This document shows, piece by piece, positions 32,261 through 43,783 of a stretch of DNA of 64,000 nt. Source of the DNA: Apoda limacodes (taxonomy: Eukaryota; Arthropoda; Insecta; Lepidoptera; Limacodidae); contig OX291555.1 in NCBI GenBank assembly GCA_946406115.1, positions 12,046,001 to 12,110,000 on the forward strand, given 5' to 3'. The notes beneath the pieces were generated by a model. The model searched no databases and was not told where the DNA came from. It saw nothing but the letters and a program-made list of their open reading frames with translations. How positions within the stretch are numbered: position 1 is the stretch's first letter; each line of letters begins with the position of its first letter. A program made the translations under genes and the position numbers.

Positions 32261-32836
32261 GCACGCCTCATAAGCGGAGCGGTGAGGTAGTGCTCTACTC
32301 GCGACTTGTCAAAAAACCCAGTCTTTCGAAACTTAAATGACTTTTTTTTTTAATATAACACTTACAGGATAATATGAGTGCACTAATATGAAGTTAAATA
32401 ATCTGTCTAGCACATATGGTACATTTTATAAACAATTAATTTGTTTAATATAATAAATAATAACATTAAAACTAATCATTCTTGGACGTCCGTGAGTCTG
32501 TGTTTATGTGACCATGTATGTGGCAGAGAATATGGTCGAAAAATTCATCTTACCGGAATACTTTTGTTTTTAATATATAAAGTATTACACTGTGCTGATT
32601 CCTAGTTAATATTAGCGTTCTAAGTACTGTCGTTTAATTATAATTTATAAAAAACTAATATACCACTGTGTACTGTATATCTATATATATATTTTTTATT
32701 TTTATTTTATAGTATATTTTTTCCTCACCTTATTTGTTATTTTATTTTAAAAAACTTCAGTTTTTGTTTTAGATTTTTTTTTTAAATGTTTATGACCGCT
32801 ATGAGGCGTGCACTTTTGGATTTTCCAAATTTTTAT
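32261..32836 (+). mobile_element. 570-bp non-autonomous element (MITE), copy 2
   Basis: Near-identical partner of 8276-8847 in the same orientation, starting GCACGCCTCATAAGCGGAGC. It differs by scattered substitutions and a small insertion (CACTGTGTA near 32662). Such low divergence compared with neighbouring repeats suggests comparatively recent activity or duplication. Confidence 0.7.
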
Positions 32837-32859
32837 ATGTATATACCTAGTACTTCCAT

Positions 32860-33400
32860 CATGAGATCAAGTGTCACAAGTTTATCCTTTAATTATCAGT
32901 TTTTGAATTTTTTCCTATACCTATTTATGATGTAACATCTTGCTTAGAATTGTACCCCTTAGATTTTGATTTATTTGTATCACTGTATGCGACAAAAATA
33001 ACCGAATTTTGGTCATATTCTTTATTGCATTGACTTGGCTTACTTGATTGCTTTTTGCAAGCAAAGGTTGATTTTTTTTACAATTTTAAGTGACCGTAGA
33101 CTAAAATATTTGATAATAATTTCTCCTGATACGCGTTCTTGAGCAAAAGGGTCTTGACAGACAGACAACATTTATTTTTAATGTTTAATATCTACAAATT
33201 GACGAATTTCCGATTTTATCCTATATTGGTGATGTAAGAATTTGTTTCGTATCAAATTTCATGATTCTAGGACAACGGGAAGTACCTCATAGGTTTTGGT
33301 TCAAGGGACCGTAGACCTTAGTAGTTATTTGATATTAATTTCGACTTAATACCTTCACATAACAGGGGTTCCTTTTTCCTTTTGAGGTACGGAACACTAA
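32860..33400 (+). repeat. Dispersed repeat, family D, two-monomer form
   Basis: Two related halves follow each other. Each has TTTTTTCCTATA-like sequence, a TGATGTAA block, AAATTT or TTGATTTATTTG, then ACCGTAGAC and a tail of TCTTGACAGACAGACA type. The second half ends TTTGAGGTACGGAACACTAAA. The same two-part order occurs inverted at 54440-55197. Confidence 0.55.
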
Positions 33401-33404
33401 AAAT

Positions 33405-33655
33405 GGTCGCAAAAGTGTGACAGACAAAGCGAAACTGTCTCTTGTCTTGTCTGTTTTTAAGCTGTCTCTTTCTAAACTGTCTCTTGTCTTGCCTTTTTTT
33501 AACTTGTTTTATTAGATAAACATAAACAAACAAATGGCGGACGTTGATAGAGAGAGAAGTGAGACCACAAGTTTACTTTGTCTATTTCTAAAGGATGGCA
33601 AATTTTGTGAGGCTTTTGCCCAGTCCATTGTACAGGACTATAATTTAATCATCCT
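33405..33655 (+). repeat. Dispersed repeat containing ATGGCGGACG, copy 2
   Basis: GGTCGCAAAAGTGTGACAGAC, an internal duplication of CTGTCTCTTGTCTTG, ATGGCGGACGTTGATAGAG and CTAAAGGATGGCAAATTTTG. It corresponds to 14400-14640. The minus-strand frame here (33318-33533) is low-complexity. Confidence 0.55.
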
Positions 33656-33689
33656 TAAATAATTTTTTTATATTAATTTAATATTTATT

Positions 33690-33870
33690 AGATGACTGTG
33701 ATAGCGGTTTACATACAAGTCTAAGACACCTTTCTGTAAAATTTTATGAGAGTCTAAGAGAAGACGGCTAAATCAGAAGACTGCCTGATTTATGATACAG
33801 ATAGACAGACATGACGTAACTATACCTAAGGGCTAAATTTTCGTCATTTACCTACGGAACCCTAAAAATG
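33690..33870 (+). repeat. Dispersed repeat end fragment
   Basis: TGTAAAATTTTATGAGAGTCT, a GACAGACATGACG run and ACCTACGGAACCCTAAAAATG. It matches the right half of 15773-16195. Confidence 0.5.
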
Positions 33871-34123
33871 TACCCGTGTATCTAAAGATATAAAAAATGT
33901 ACCCAAAAAAATGTTTCATGCATAAAAAAGAAAAATCGAATGCCTTAAAAACGCAGGTATTACTTAAACCAATAACGAATGCAGTTGGTTAGTCTATAAC
34001 ATATAGGTAAGAGTGGGTATCTAAAACCAAAACCCGCCCAAAATCTTATTTAACCTTCAATAAATAAAAAGACCCCACGATTAGTGTCCACAGAGCCGAA
34101 AAGAAAAAAAGAAAATCATCTTT

Positions 34124-34140
34124 GGTCGAGACTCGACCAA
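34124..34140. promoter_or_regulatory. Perfect dyad TGGTCGAG-A-CTCGACCA
   Basis: An 8-bp inverted repeat with a single-base centre, directly followed by a CCAAT box (34138-34142). It has the form of a site for a dimeric DNA-binding protein. No known factor is assigned. Confidence 0.3.
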
Positions 34141-34329
34141 TAGGAAACCGCTTAAATTATTTCTAGTCCTAATCATAAGAAATATGACTGCACCCGACCA
34201 ACCGTCATCGTCATTCCCTCCTTAAAAAAGATCCAATCGCCTTAGAAATAAAACACAATTCCATAGACCAATAGAAAGATCTATGAGTCAAACGCATACC
34301 GAGAATGCAGCAGATGCATGTTCGAAATT

Positions 34330-34445
34330 TAAATCAGCCAATGAGGTGCGCTCGAGTTTCCCGCCCTTTGACGAACACGGAGCGGCAACGTCGCGTTGAA
34401 GCCCTAAGCCCTTTTTCACGAGCGGGTCCACTGACTTACGAGTAA
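34330..34445. promoter_or_regulatory. Promoter-like islet: CCAAT and E2F motifs
   Basis: AGCCAAT at 34336-34342 and TTTCCCGCCC at 34357-34366 (E2F consensus) sit 15 bp apart in a CpG-rich patch. A further ACCAATAG lies upstream (about 34267). The pairing is typical of cell-cycle gene promoters in animals. No transcript evidence. Confidence 0.3.
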
Positions 34446-34959
34446 AAAGGTCATCTTACATAATTTGGAAGTAATAAAATCATTATAAAACATTTTAATA
34501 ATAGTTCTGTATATTATCTATTAAGTTATTTGTGTTTATTAGTCAGCCATAAGTAATCAGTAGAATTAATATCAATGTTGCCTAACTTTTAAGCTTTACA
34601 TGCTTTCAGTTAATTACTTGCCTTTATGACTACATATCAATCTTGGTCTCATTATTTAATAGTGTTAGATGTTTACATACTCACCTAATAGGTATAACCC
34701 AAATTACCAAGATATAACTTATATATATATATTACTTTTAAGTTTATACGATATAAACACAAAAATATTTATTTTAATAAAATCTGTAATAAAATAACAA
34801 AATAGTTTTTCCTAGATACAACTGATATTGGTTATATGAATTTATATGTCAAATTTTTATTTGAAATCCAATAATATATTATGCGGATCAGAGGGAGAGA
34901 GTATTTTACACATGTCACTGTAAAAAAAATAATGTTCTTTGAAATACACAAAGCCTTGA

Positions 34960-35050
34960 AATCCAAAATGGCGTCTCGTTTTCCGGAGACCCGCCTAGTT
35001 GCACAACGCTGCCTTGCCTTGAGACGCGCTGTCGCAACCGTCTGGATTTA
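34960..35050 (+). promoter_or_regulatory. Promoter-like islet: YY1 and ETS motifs
   Basis: CAAAATGGCG at 34964-34973 is a YY1-type site. TTCCGGA at 34981-34987 is an ETS core. CpG-rich sequence follows to 35045. Confidence 0.25.
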
Positions 35051-38000
35051 ATGTCTTACAGAAGAATTCTGCAATACCTACCCACTGTCTGAACTTAATT
35101 ACGCATGCCGTCGAACTGATACTTAGGTATATAAATTTCGACGAATAGTTTCATTAGTGTAAAAATATAAGTTAGGAAGTTTCAGCATTATTAGAGACTC
35201 TTATAATATTCGTTAGGCCATTCGTTAATAGACTGTTGTTTTGATATTTGCTCGTATTTAAAAAGATTCATTTTGATTTTGTTAAATACATCGAAGTTGT
35301 CAATATATTATGGTCTTCAATAATTGAAATCAAAATACTGATGATCTGTAGAAACTAATTAATTGTTAGTTTACTTTTTATCTATTATTAAATTATTCAT
35401 TTTAATAGGTACAAACTTTTAAATGAATGTTTTATGTGTCTATTATTTGTTACACAATCTGAGGCTATTATGATTGTTCACTGTCGTTTTAAACATAATT
35501 GTGTTACTGTAGTTTATGACTGAAATTGGGCTCCACTCGTAGCTTGTTTAAGTTTTTTGTTTGCTCTGCACAGCTATACCTAGCTCTGAAGCTATACTAC
35601 AAACTAATTACCACTGAAAAAAAGGAAATAAACAACATTATACCGGAATATAGGTGTGTCTCATAGTGTGTGGTATAATTATTTTACTTTCTCTATAATA
35701 TTGCCTGTACGTAGTAATTAAAGAATTCCATATTAACATAATTTTAAGAAAATCAAAAATTTAACAGAACCTATAATAGATTAATATTTTTTTGTTATTA
35801 CTTCTGCCTGAAATTTATATGCTATTCATAAATAAATATGGCCGGACCACTTAAGGAGTAGTCATTACATTACCAATTCTTCGACATTAATGGATGTAAT
35901 GTGAGAAGGAAGACAATGGAGTGCTCAGTCGCATGATATAACGGACATTGTTGGAGCCCAGACTTCTAACAAACAAATGCATACGGTCTCCATCAATTAT
36001 AGATAATACAAAGAAGCAATACTCTGTTTATTTTAAATTTCTGTAAGTATTTAACAGAATATAGGCACTTTACATATACTCGTTCTTATACTCTAAATGT
36101 TGATCTGACAATTTAATGACATTTAAATTCAAATATAAAATATACAAAACATACACCCTAATATTAAATAAGTGCCAATACATATATGTAATATATATTT
36201 TAATTCCATTTAAAATTCATTCATGTTAATAATTATAGTACATATATAAAACGGGGTTAGATTGAAGAGCGCCATCTAGTAAAGTACTTCTCAATACTAT
36301 CTAAATAGGTATTATTTTGTAACGTATGCTTGTATCCTTGCCCGCCAATACGCGAATATTATCTGGAACGAGAAGTATAATTTATGTTTAATTTTTTTAC
36401 AGCACTGTAGCTCAGGGTGATAATGTATCATTTGCCACGTAAGTACATTTAAATAATTCCTTTTAGAATATTAATAACTAAAGGCCCATTTAATGTAATA
36501 ATGATAAATTTTCCTTAAATCCCGTGTATTAGGTATTTAGTTATCTCTAAATATGAAATATGTATATGTAGTTCTATAATTTACGATATACACTTGATAT
36601 TAGTATATTCGACATTATCACAAGTTATTGACCGAATAAAAAGCAAGCGTCGAAAACGTCATTGGATAGAACATGTCAGACAGTGAGACGACAGTCATGA
36701 CTGTCTGCTGATGTTCTTGCCACGCAAATAAAGTACATATTCTAATAAGTTTAAGGTGCAAAATGATGTGACTTTGATTTGGTAGTATATGAGTCTCACT
36801 TGGCGACAACTGCTCTCAAAATAGGTCACAAATCGATGTGGCGGTGTGACTAATTCGTCGGTGTCATTAGCTCACTATACTAGTAGTAGATTTGGCAGAA
36901 TGAGGACTTTGTATCCAATTGGGATTATTTTATCTTTCCGTTACATTCAAAATTCCAAACAGAGCCCTTATAACAACACTCACGCCTCAATTCGTCATAT
37001 CAATTGTTTATCTGAGCGACACGGTTTCTAAAGCTATGAAGACTTTAAAAACTTGATGACATGACTTTACAATATGCCCAATAATGTGCTGCTTCTGTAG
37101 TTCGAAACGTTTTGTATTGGCTGTAGAGTAAATATGTATATTTTTGGTAGCACTTCTTCTAAACGTGATACTTTAACACCTACACACAGTACCTACCAAC
37201 ATAACAAGTAACATGACCATAATTACATATCCATAAAGGGTTGTTTCTTCTGAAACCTTTTATAGATATTTTTATTTGTTTGTTTCTTCTTTTTTAATTT
37301 GTAATTTTCACTAGTTTCAAAGATCTTTTCCTTTTCAATTCTTTTAAGTTCAATTATATTACAGGTTTCAATTCATTTCTTATTGCGATATATTATCTTC
37401 TACATACCTAATAATTCGCTTTCACTTATATTCTTTTTTAAATACTCTTCAGTCTTTGTGTGTTCAATTCAGTTTTAGTTGTTATGTCTACACAAGTTTT
37501 TTTTTGAAATTTTATTAATTTAATAATACCTATATTAGAGAGTTGACAAAACTTAATTTTTTATTTTTAGTTTCTCTGTAGTACTTTAATAATTATCGAT
37601 GATACTACAATAACGTTACTCTAATTCTTATTCAAATTGACAGTAAATAACTCATTAGGTACCTACACTACGTTTATACATATACATTTCTTTACCGTTA
37701 AATTTGATTTTACAAAAATGTACTCACTTATTTATTGCCTCGTAAGAAATTATGAATAACTTGCAGGAAATTACCTAGACATTATTGCAATTCAAATTTT
37801 ATATATTTATTGGTATTAAAAGCAAATAATATATTATTTTATGTTACGCAATTAATTTATTTTTTATTTTTCGTACAGATAGAAATAATGATAGAATGAT
37901 CACATCGTTGCAAAAAGAAATAAAATAAAGTCTGATAAAGAGCCGATTTTGATGAACGTCTTTGTTTCTATTTGCCCAGGCTAATTGATCACTCGATTGA

Positions 38001-38689
38001 TAATTGGTTTGCTGGTCGTAACGTGTCGCCGCAGTTGCAACATGTCGCGACGTTTTCTCAACCTGCTGGCGCCAAGGAAGTGCAAAATCTCACCTGAGAT
38101 ATCTTGTTGGACTGCTTTTTTATGTCATAAGAATAAATTATCTTTTATTAGTCATATATTTTATAACTTCAGTGATTATCTCCAAAGAACTGACAAGTGA
38201 ATAGAGAAAGTTTCTTTGAAGCAGACACGTGTGGAACTGGGTCTCAAGCAAATATCTTTGCATTATAAATACATAGATACTGTTTACACGATATTATTAG
38301 TCATATCTATTTGGTAAGCCTATAATACCAATAGTAAGCCTGTAATATCTAATATAACAGTAATATAAAATGAGAATAGGCAGATATTTTATATAAACAT
38401 GTAACTAACAAAAATTACAAAAAAAAATAAGAGATCTTTGTGATCTTTCTGTCACAGTGAATTATCTCGATAATTGCGATAGAGTAAGAAATCCTAGGCG
38501 CGCAAGTCGACCTTGCACTTATCATATTGTCTTAAATTAAAACTGTCAATGGCATTTCCATAGTGCTTAATTAAGATAACTTAAAATGACCGGAATTATT
38601 CACGGGCTGGCATTTATAAGCAAGTGGAGTCGCGGGTACTACTATTTATTTAGTTAAATGATTAAAAATTCATGGGAAACCAATGGTAG

Positions 38690-39003
38690 AAATGTTTGTT
38701 CATCGAATTCCTATAACGAATGAACAGTGTAAGCAGATTTTGTCAAGTGTCACGAGTCGCGTGAACCGTCTCGGTTACCGAACGCGCGCGGATGAACGAA
38801 CTCTGCGATCGGCCATGTTGCCGACGTCACGTGACCTTGTCGACGCCGCGCCGACGCGAGCCCGCTTGCCCGATTGCCTGCGTCGCGAGGCACTGCGTAC
38901 TCGACCCAACGCCGATATAAATCAAACTAACTATAGAATGTGCTTTTCAAAACGAAATTTGAGATACAGGCGCAGTTGGGCAGACATAATATCGGGAAGA
39001 TAG
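38690..39003 (+). promoter_or_regulatory. CpG-rich islet with M-box, CRE half-site and TATA-like motif
   Basis: This islet is exceptionally rich in CpG for the window. GTCACGTGAC at 38826-38835 is a perfect 10-bp palindrome, the MITF/TFEB-type M-box, overlapping the CRE-like GACGTCAC at 38823-38830. A TATAAA at 38916-38921 lies 80 bp downstream. An uninterrupted 106-codon plus-strand frame (38683-39003) covers the islet. Its arginine-rich translation (DERTLRSAMLPTSRDLVDAA in the middle) is what CpG-rich DNA gives by chance, so I do not call it a gene. Confidence 0.35.
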
Positions 39004-39740
39004 TATGTTTATTGTGTTTTGCAGTTATAGTCACTTCCTAATGAGCTGTATTAATTCACTGGTTAAGCTTTTCAAGGGTAAGACATGTGACTTTCAACAT
39101 ACATAATTTAAAAAAAATCCTAGAGAGTTTATTGTATGGCTTCCTAGATCACAGAACTGTTATTATCAAATTACACTATCTCCACAGCTTTTATATGACA
39201 TTTTTTTAAGTAATTAGAAATAAGTACTGGTTTTTGTTTCGAAACTAACCTATTTAAGGTGTTAAGTATAAGTTTATTTTTACTATAAAATGCAAGTAAT
39301 AAATATTATGAAGAATAAATGTGTAGGTAGTTGATTTAACATAAATAATTAGAAAATGAAGTTAACCAATTTCATGAGCTATTGGAACTGACGAGTCAGG
39401 TATTACTAAATTAGTATAATGGAAAGCTCTATTAGTTGTAATTAAAAAATACTAAGCACCGATCATTTCAAAGCCCTGTTCACAAAGGTGACGTATCAAC
39501 CTAAATGCGTACACTTTGCACATTTTTTCCTTAGGGATTAAAAACACAGCTGAATATGTAAATTTTAGCACAGACAGGAAACTGTCCAATCAATTCCAAC
39601 CCAAATGATTATTTGGCAAATAACATGAGAGATGCTATATCACGCCATTTCAAAAAACTGTTTAATTAATAATTTTATGATAGCATAGCAACGAAAATGC
39701 TATAATTTCTTTGTCAAGACACCCCTATATTTTACTGATA

Positions 39741-41625
39741 ATTTTGTGTATTACTTCTCAGGTTTAGTTATTACTAAGCCTAAGAGCTGTATTCGTACTT
39801 TGCGGTTGCGGAACCCTAAAAATACAAAATGATTCTTACTTATGATATACTACAGTAAGGTTTAAATTGAAATGTTTTATTGAGTTTAATACATTATTAA
39901 AATAGTCTTTTTTGCATATAAGAAAAACAAGTTGTCACAACAAATATTATAGATAAAAAATACTTAGCCACATTGGTTTAGGTTTTTCGTTGAAGATAGT
40001 TAAATGTCCTTCTAACTCGTAAGCGCACACAAAGTCTAGTATCCTAGTATGCACGAAACGGCAACGTAGCTTCGACAGGCCGGGCCGAGAAATTAAAAAC
40101 AAAAAAAAATCGGCGGGAAAGTAGCCTATCCCACTCTATCTTCTATTTCTGTCACTGTTTAAACTTATCTATGTATTTTTAGTTACATTTTGGTAGAGTT
40201 CTGTGACAGGGTATGCTATGCTGTTGTATGTAAGTATATGTAACGCGTCCGTATTTTTTTAACCTTTGTCGAGGGTTGAGGATGCAAAGCTATTATTATC
40301 TTTTTGCAACGGGGTTCGGATGATCTGTGATCCTAATTAAATGTTCTGCTTTAATTTTATCATTTGTGTATTTTCAACTGGTTAAAAATGCCTAACCTAC
40401 AGTTGACAAATTTGTCGAAATTTCTGTAGGACTACGGTCTAAAACGGTTTTTCAGAATAGCTTGTTTTTTGAAATGTGTATAAAAACAATAAAGACAATT
40501 TAATTTCAAAATACCTTTTTTTATTTTTTTTTTAAATGAACTCACCTTTTATTAGTATGTTTGTGTTGTCAGATTTTTTTCAAGCAAGTGGGATTTCGAA
40601 ACGTATCAAAAGCGGGACTTGTGCGATAAAAGAGGGAAATAAAAATATATGAAATAAGTACTTTTTATTACCTACCGTTAAAATACAAAAATGATCTTAT
40701 TTTAATTAGTACAATTAGTCAAAATTGTAAAATGTAGGTAATCAATATGTTTTTATTTATAAATCGTTTACTTATTTTTATATTTTTTGGGACATATAAT
40801 TTGCTTAAAAGTTTTTCTATTTTTACAACGCTTATATTTGGATCAAAAGCTCAGCACTCGGTGACAATAAAATAATCCAGACTAAAAAGTATAAAATAAA
40901 AAAAAAAATTATAAAAAAACTTTTAGAAACCATACATATAAAAAATGAACTAAAAAGTAGAAAATAAGCCCCTATACATCACAGAGCATAAAAGTGTGAT
41001 ACTTTTCAACTATACAACATCATCAGAGCAGAGCAAAGTTTCTCAAAGATTTAATTTTCCTGTAATTTGCTTTGCACTGATAAATTTTTTGTACCTGAAG
41101 GCTATAGGCATTTCTAATCTACACCTTCGGCGTTCTACCCATCTCCTACTTAAGCTGATGGCATACCATCAGTTGAAGTTTGCAAGATTTTTATTTATAT
41201 TGTTACAGGCCTGTGAACACTTTTTGTTAAAAAAAAAATATATGTTTTACTTCAAACTTTAATTAAGGCTAGGGTATAGGCTAGGCCGCGAAAATACGCC
41301 GTTTTTGTGCAAATTTTGTGGCTAAACTATAGCATCTAAACCATTAAAAAATTTATTTATATTTATTATGTTATAAAACTTGCTTTTGTCTAGTGCATTA
41401 CCTTACTGAATGATTTTCATTTATTGTATTTAATGCAATAAAAAATCTGGAAGTGACCGTTGTTTCAACACTTGTGCAAATTATTAAAGCGTGTTTTGCA
41501 TTTGCTTGCAATGAAAGTTGGTTAAATAATCAAAATAAACGGTAATAACGTTAAATTCCATACAAAAAGTTTCAAGGCGTCATTACGGTATAAATTACTT
41601 AAGAAGTATATAACATATATATCTC
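39741..41625. other. No gene; E2F-like site at 40112 and a small repeat remnant
   Basis: TTGCGGAACCCTAAAAATAC at 39807-39827 is the end of a dispersed repeat. GGCGGGAAA at 40112-40120 matches E2F and follows a GC-rich patch (40050-40090). An 88-codon frame at 40996-41262 is not recognisable. Confidence 0.4.
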
Positions 41626-41730
41626 ATAGTAATGTACATGACATTATCTAATGATTTATAGTACATTTACATACACAACGTTAGAATTACAGAAATTAGC
41701 TCTCTGGCCTATATCGCCCTCTTAAGTGGA
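41626..41730 (+). repeat. Small dispersed repeat block
   Basis: AATGTACATGACATTATCTAA, ATTACAGAAATTAGCTCTCTG and CCTATATCGCCCTC parallel 17225-17310. A partial third copy (ATCTCATAGTATGTATATGTA) lies near 46390. Confidence 0.5.
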
Positions 41731-41944
41731 TTTGCTAATGTAATAATAATTTGGCTATTAAAACAGTTATAAAAAAAAAGTGTGTGAGTCAGTTCCGACA
41801 CACGACTGGAGTTTTCCCTCCCTCACTCTCGGTCTTGGTCTTACATATTTTCTCTCTGCTAATATGATGGTAACTCAAAACTCCCAAAAACAGTTACAAG
41901 TTACAATGTTGTTGCTTGCAGTTTTCAAAATAAAGGATTTGATA

Positions 41945-42345
41945 ATTCTAACATGTCTGAAGAAACTGCTAGTCTACGATCAATAGTCACGAAGATAAAT
42001 AAAGCCCTTTCTAAGTAGTTTGACATTTGTCTTCCGAAATAAAGATCTTGATGAGATCTATAACTTCTGTAAAGAAACTACTAGTCTACAATCAATATGT
42101 AACGAGAGAGCCCTTTCTAATTTGACATCTGTCATCCGAAATAAAGGTCTTGATGAGATCTATCATTTTTGTAAGGAAACTGCTAGTCTAAGATCAAAAG
42201 TTTCGGAGATATAGCCCTTCCTAGTTTGACATCTGTCATCCTGGATAAAGATTTTGATGTAATCTATTATTTCTGTAAGGAAACTGCTAGTCTAACAGCA
42301 ATATTTTCGGAGATGCAGCCATTTACAGTTTGATCTCTCTCTCTC
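41945..42345 (+). repeat. Tandem repeat, about 104 bp x 3.5-4
   Basis: The unit GTAAGGAAACTGCTAGTCTA ... GACATCTGTCATCCGAAATAA ... CTTGATGAGATCTAT recurs with GAAAC at 41962, 42074, 42176 and 42280 (spacings 112, 102 and 104). Units 2 and 3 are in one open frame (42020-42214) giving NKDLDEIYNFCKETTSLQS and NKGLDEIYHFCKETASLRS. The outer units are out of frame or stopped. It may be a decayed repeat-protein exon or simply a minisatellite. Confidence 0.7.
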
Positions 42346-42540
42346 AAAAATAAATACTATTATAATATATAAGATAGATGGGGAAAGCATTGGTAAGGGG
42401 CTGCGTTACTCTGTGATAAAAGAGTAACGCTCGATTTCAGTACCTATATTTTTTCCATACCATTTGCCTTACATCGATTTTTAAATTGTAAACTCCAAAA
42501 AAATTTTTCTAACACCCGATTTTTGGTCTTTAATTCAAAT

Positions 42541-42637
42541 TGTCAGGATAACTAAGATTGATATTCTCTTGATTCTTATTTAATAACATATATATTAATT
42601 TGACCAAGCGATTTTGCTAATTTCATAGTTCTAAATA
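42541..42637 (+). repeat. Direct repeat flanking the LINE relic, copy 1
   Basis: AACTAAGATTGATATTCTCTT ... TTGACCAAGCGATTTTGCTAA ... CATAGTTCTA matches 45335-45435 in the same orientation (about 75% by eye). Confidence 0.5.
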
Positions 42638-43040
42638 ATTCTAAAGTGTCAGAATGAATTCCCTGCCGATGGCGAGCGGTGCGACGGTAGAAAGTAGCCG
42701 TGGGCATCATTTCGAGCAATTCCTCAGAACACAACCCATTGTACAAACGGTAGTACACACACAGGTAGGCAAAGTCTTTTCTCAGACTTAAGGGCTCGAT
42801 ACCGCAAGTGAGTTTGGAATCGTCGACAATTCTCACAGCCCGTCGTTGAACCGAGTCAAAAGGGCCAAGCTGGTATCCGGGTGCACCCGCCCAGAGATAG
42901 CAGCAGTACTCCATATGGGGCCGAACTTGCGACTTATAAAGCAGTAGCCTTTGCCCCGACGTGAAGTACTGCTTCGCTCTGTTGAGTACACCAAGTTTTT
43001 TAGACGCCAGCTTCACCTTGTCCTGCAGATGATCTCGGAA
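42638..43040 (-). pseudogene. LINE C-terminal segment
   Basis: KLASKKLGVLNRAKQYFTSG, then LLLYKSQVRPHMEYCCYLW, FDSVQRRAVRIVDD, NGLCSEELLEMMPTATFYRR. This thumb-like region follows the reverse transcriptase in this LINE group. The open frame from 43016 is intact for 146 codons, then leaves the family sequence at about 42640, where the copy is truncated. Confidence 0.8.
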
Positions 43041-43044
43041 TTGT

Positions 43045-43783
43045 ACATCGCTGGAGATGTCAACACCAAAGATCCCAATACTCTTCGAGATGGAAAGAAA
43101 AGTGTTCTGAATGGGGTTTTCTTAGCGATGAACGCGCAGACTTGTATCTTTGTATGCATAATTTGATATGCAGTAGAAACAGCGTAGGAGACAGCACAGA
43201 GCCTTTAGCATTAATGTCCATGCTATCAGAGCAACTACTGTCAACGGCTCGTATGCGTCTGCCGCAGCTAGACATCCATTTGCACAAACCATTCGGGCAC
43301 TCCGTAAGATGGCAACTTCGATAGAAAACCGCGGCGCCAGACCCTATCGAACGCCTTAGCTATGTCCAGGCTACATGCCAATGCCGCCCCCTGACTCTCA
43401 GTGGCTAGTGCCCATCGGTGAGTGAGATACACTAGAAGGTCACCAGTCGAGCGACCGTGGCGAAAGTCATATTGACGGTCGCTGATCAGGTCGTGTTTTT
43501 CTAGGTATCTTAGAAGCTGATTGTTGATCACACGCTTCATCACCTTGGAGAGGAGAGAGGTAATAGCGATTGGCCTGTGATTCGACGGATCTGATCTATC
43601 GCCCTTTTTGGGCACCGTGTGCACATTGTTAGTATGGTAGGAAAGTGCGAAGAGGCGCGTGAGGACAGGACATAACTCAGGAGCACACTGTTTTAGCACC
43701 ACTGCTGCTATACCGAAGAAAGCAACGCCCGCCGGACCTCCCACTGTGTAATGGAGATTTCCGGCATAGTCTTGCGGCACCAC
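43045..43783 (-). pseudogene. LINE reverse transcriptase, YADD deleted
   Basis: VPKKGDRSDPSNHRPIAITS (RT block 1), SKVMKRVINNQLLRYLE, HDLISDRQYDFRHGRSTGDL and SLDIAKAFDRVWRRGF (block A with its catalytic Asp). After a frameshift follow SCSDSMDINA and GSVLSPTLFLLHI. The sequence then jumps to the later QVCAFIAKK-type segment, so the YADD box and about 60 residues around it are gone. Enzymatically dead. Confidence 0.8.

Larger units (their letters stand above)
34050..39740. other. Repeat-poor interval with CpG-rich islets
   Basis: Apart from simple A/T-rich sequence I recognise none of the window's repeat families here, although they are dense on both sides. Motif-rich patches at 34124-34445, 34955-35050, 37985-38110 and 38690-38925 are described separately or in the findings. 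Open frames at 36618-36809, 36846-37031 and 37985-38200 are short and unrecognised. The interval could be intronic or intergenic regulatory DNA of a host gene whose exons are outside or too short to see. Confidence 0.4.

Noticed and set aside
38080..38110. Minus-strand splice donor CAG|GTGAGA near 38090
   Set aside because: The consensus is good, but no matching exon or open frame supports it. Single donor matches are common by chance.
38683..39003. 106-codon open frame in the CpG-rich islet
   Set aside because: Stop codons are rare in such GC-rich sequence, and the Arg/Ala/Asp-rich translation looks like translated CpG. No family resemblance.
41945..42345. CRISPR-like array
   Set aside because: Repeats are contiguous 104-bp tandem units without distinct spacers, in animal DNA.
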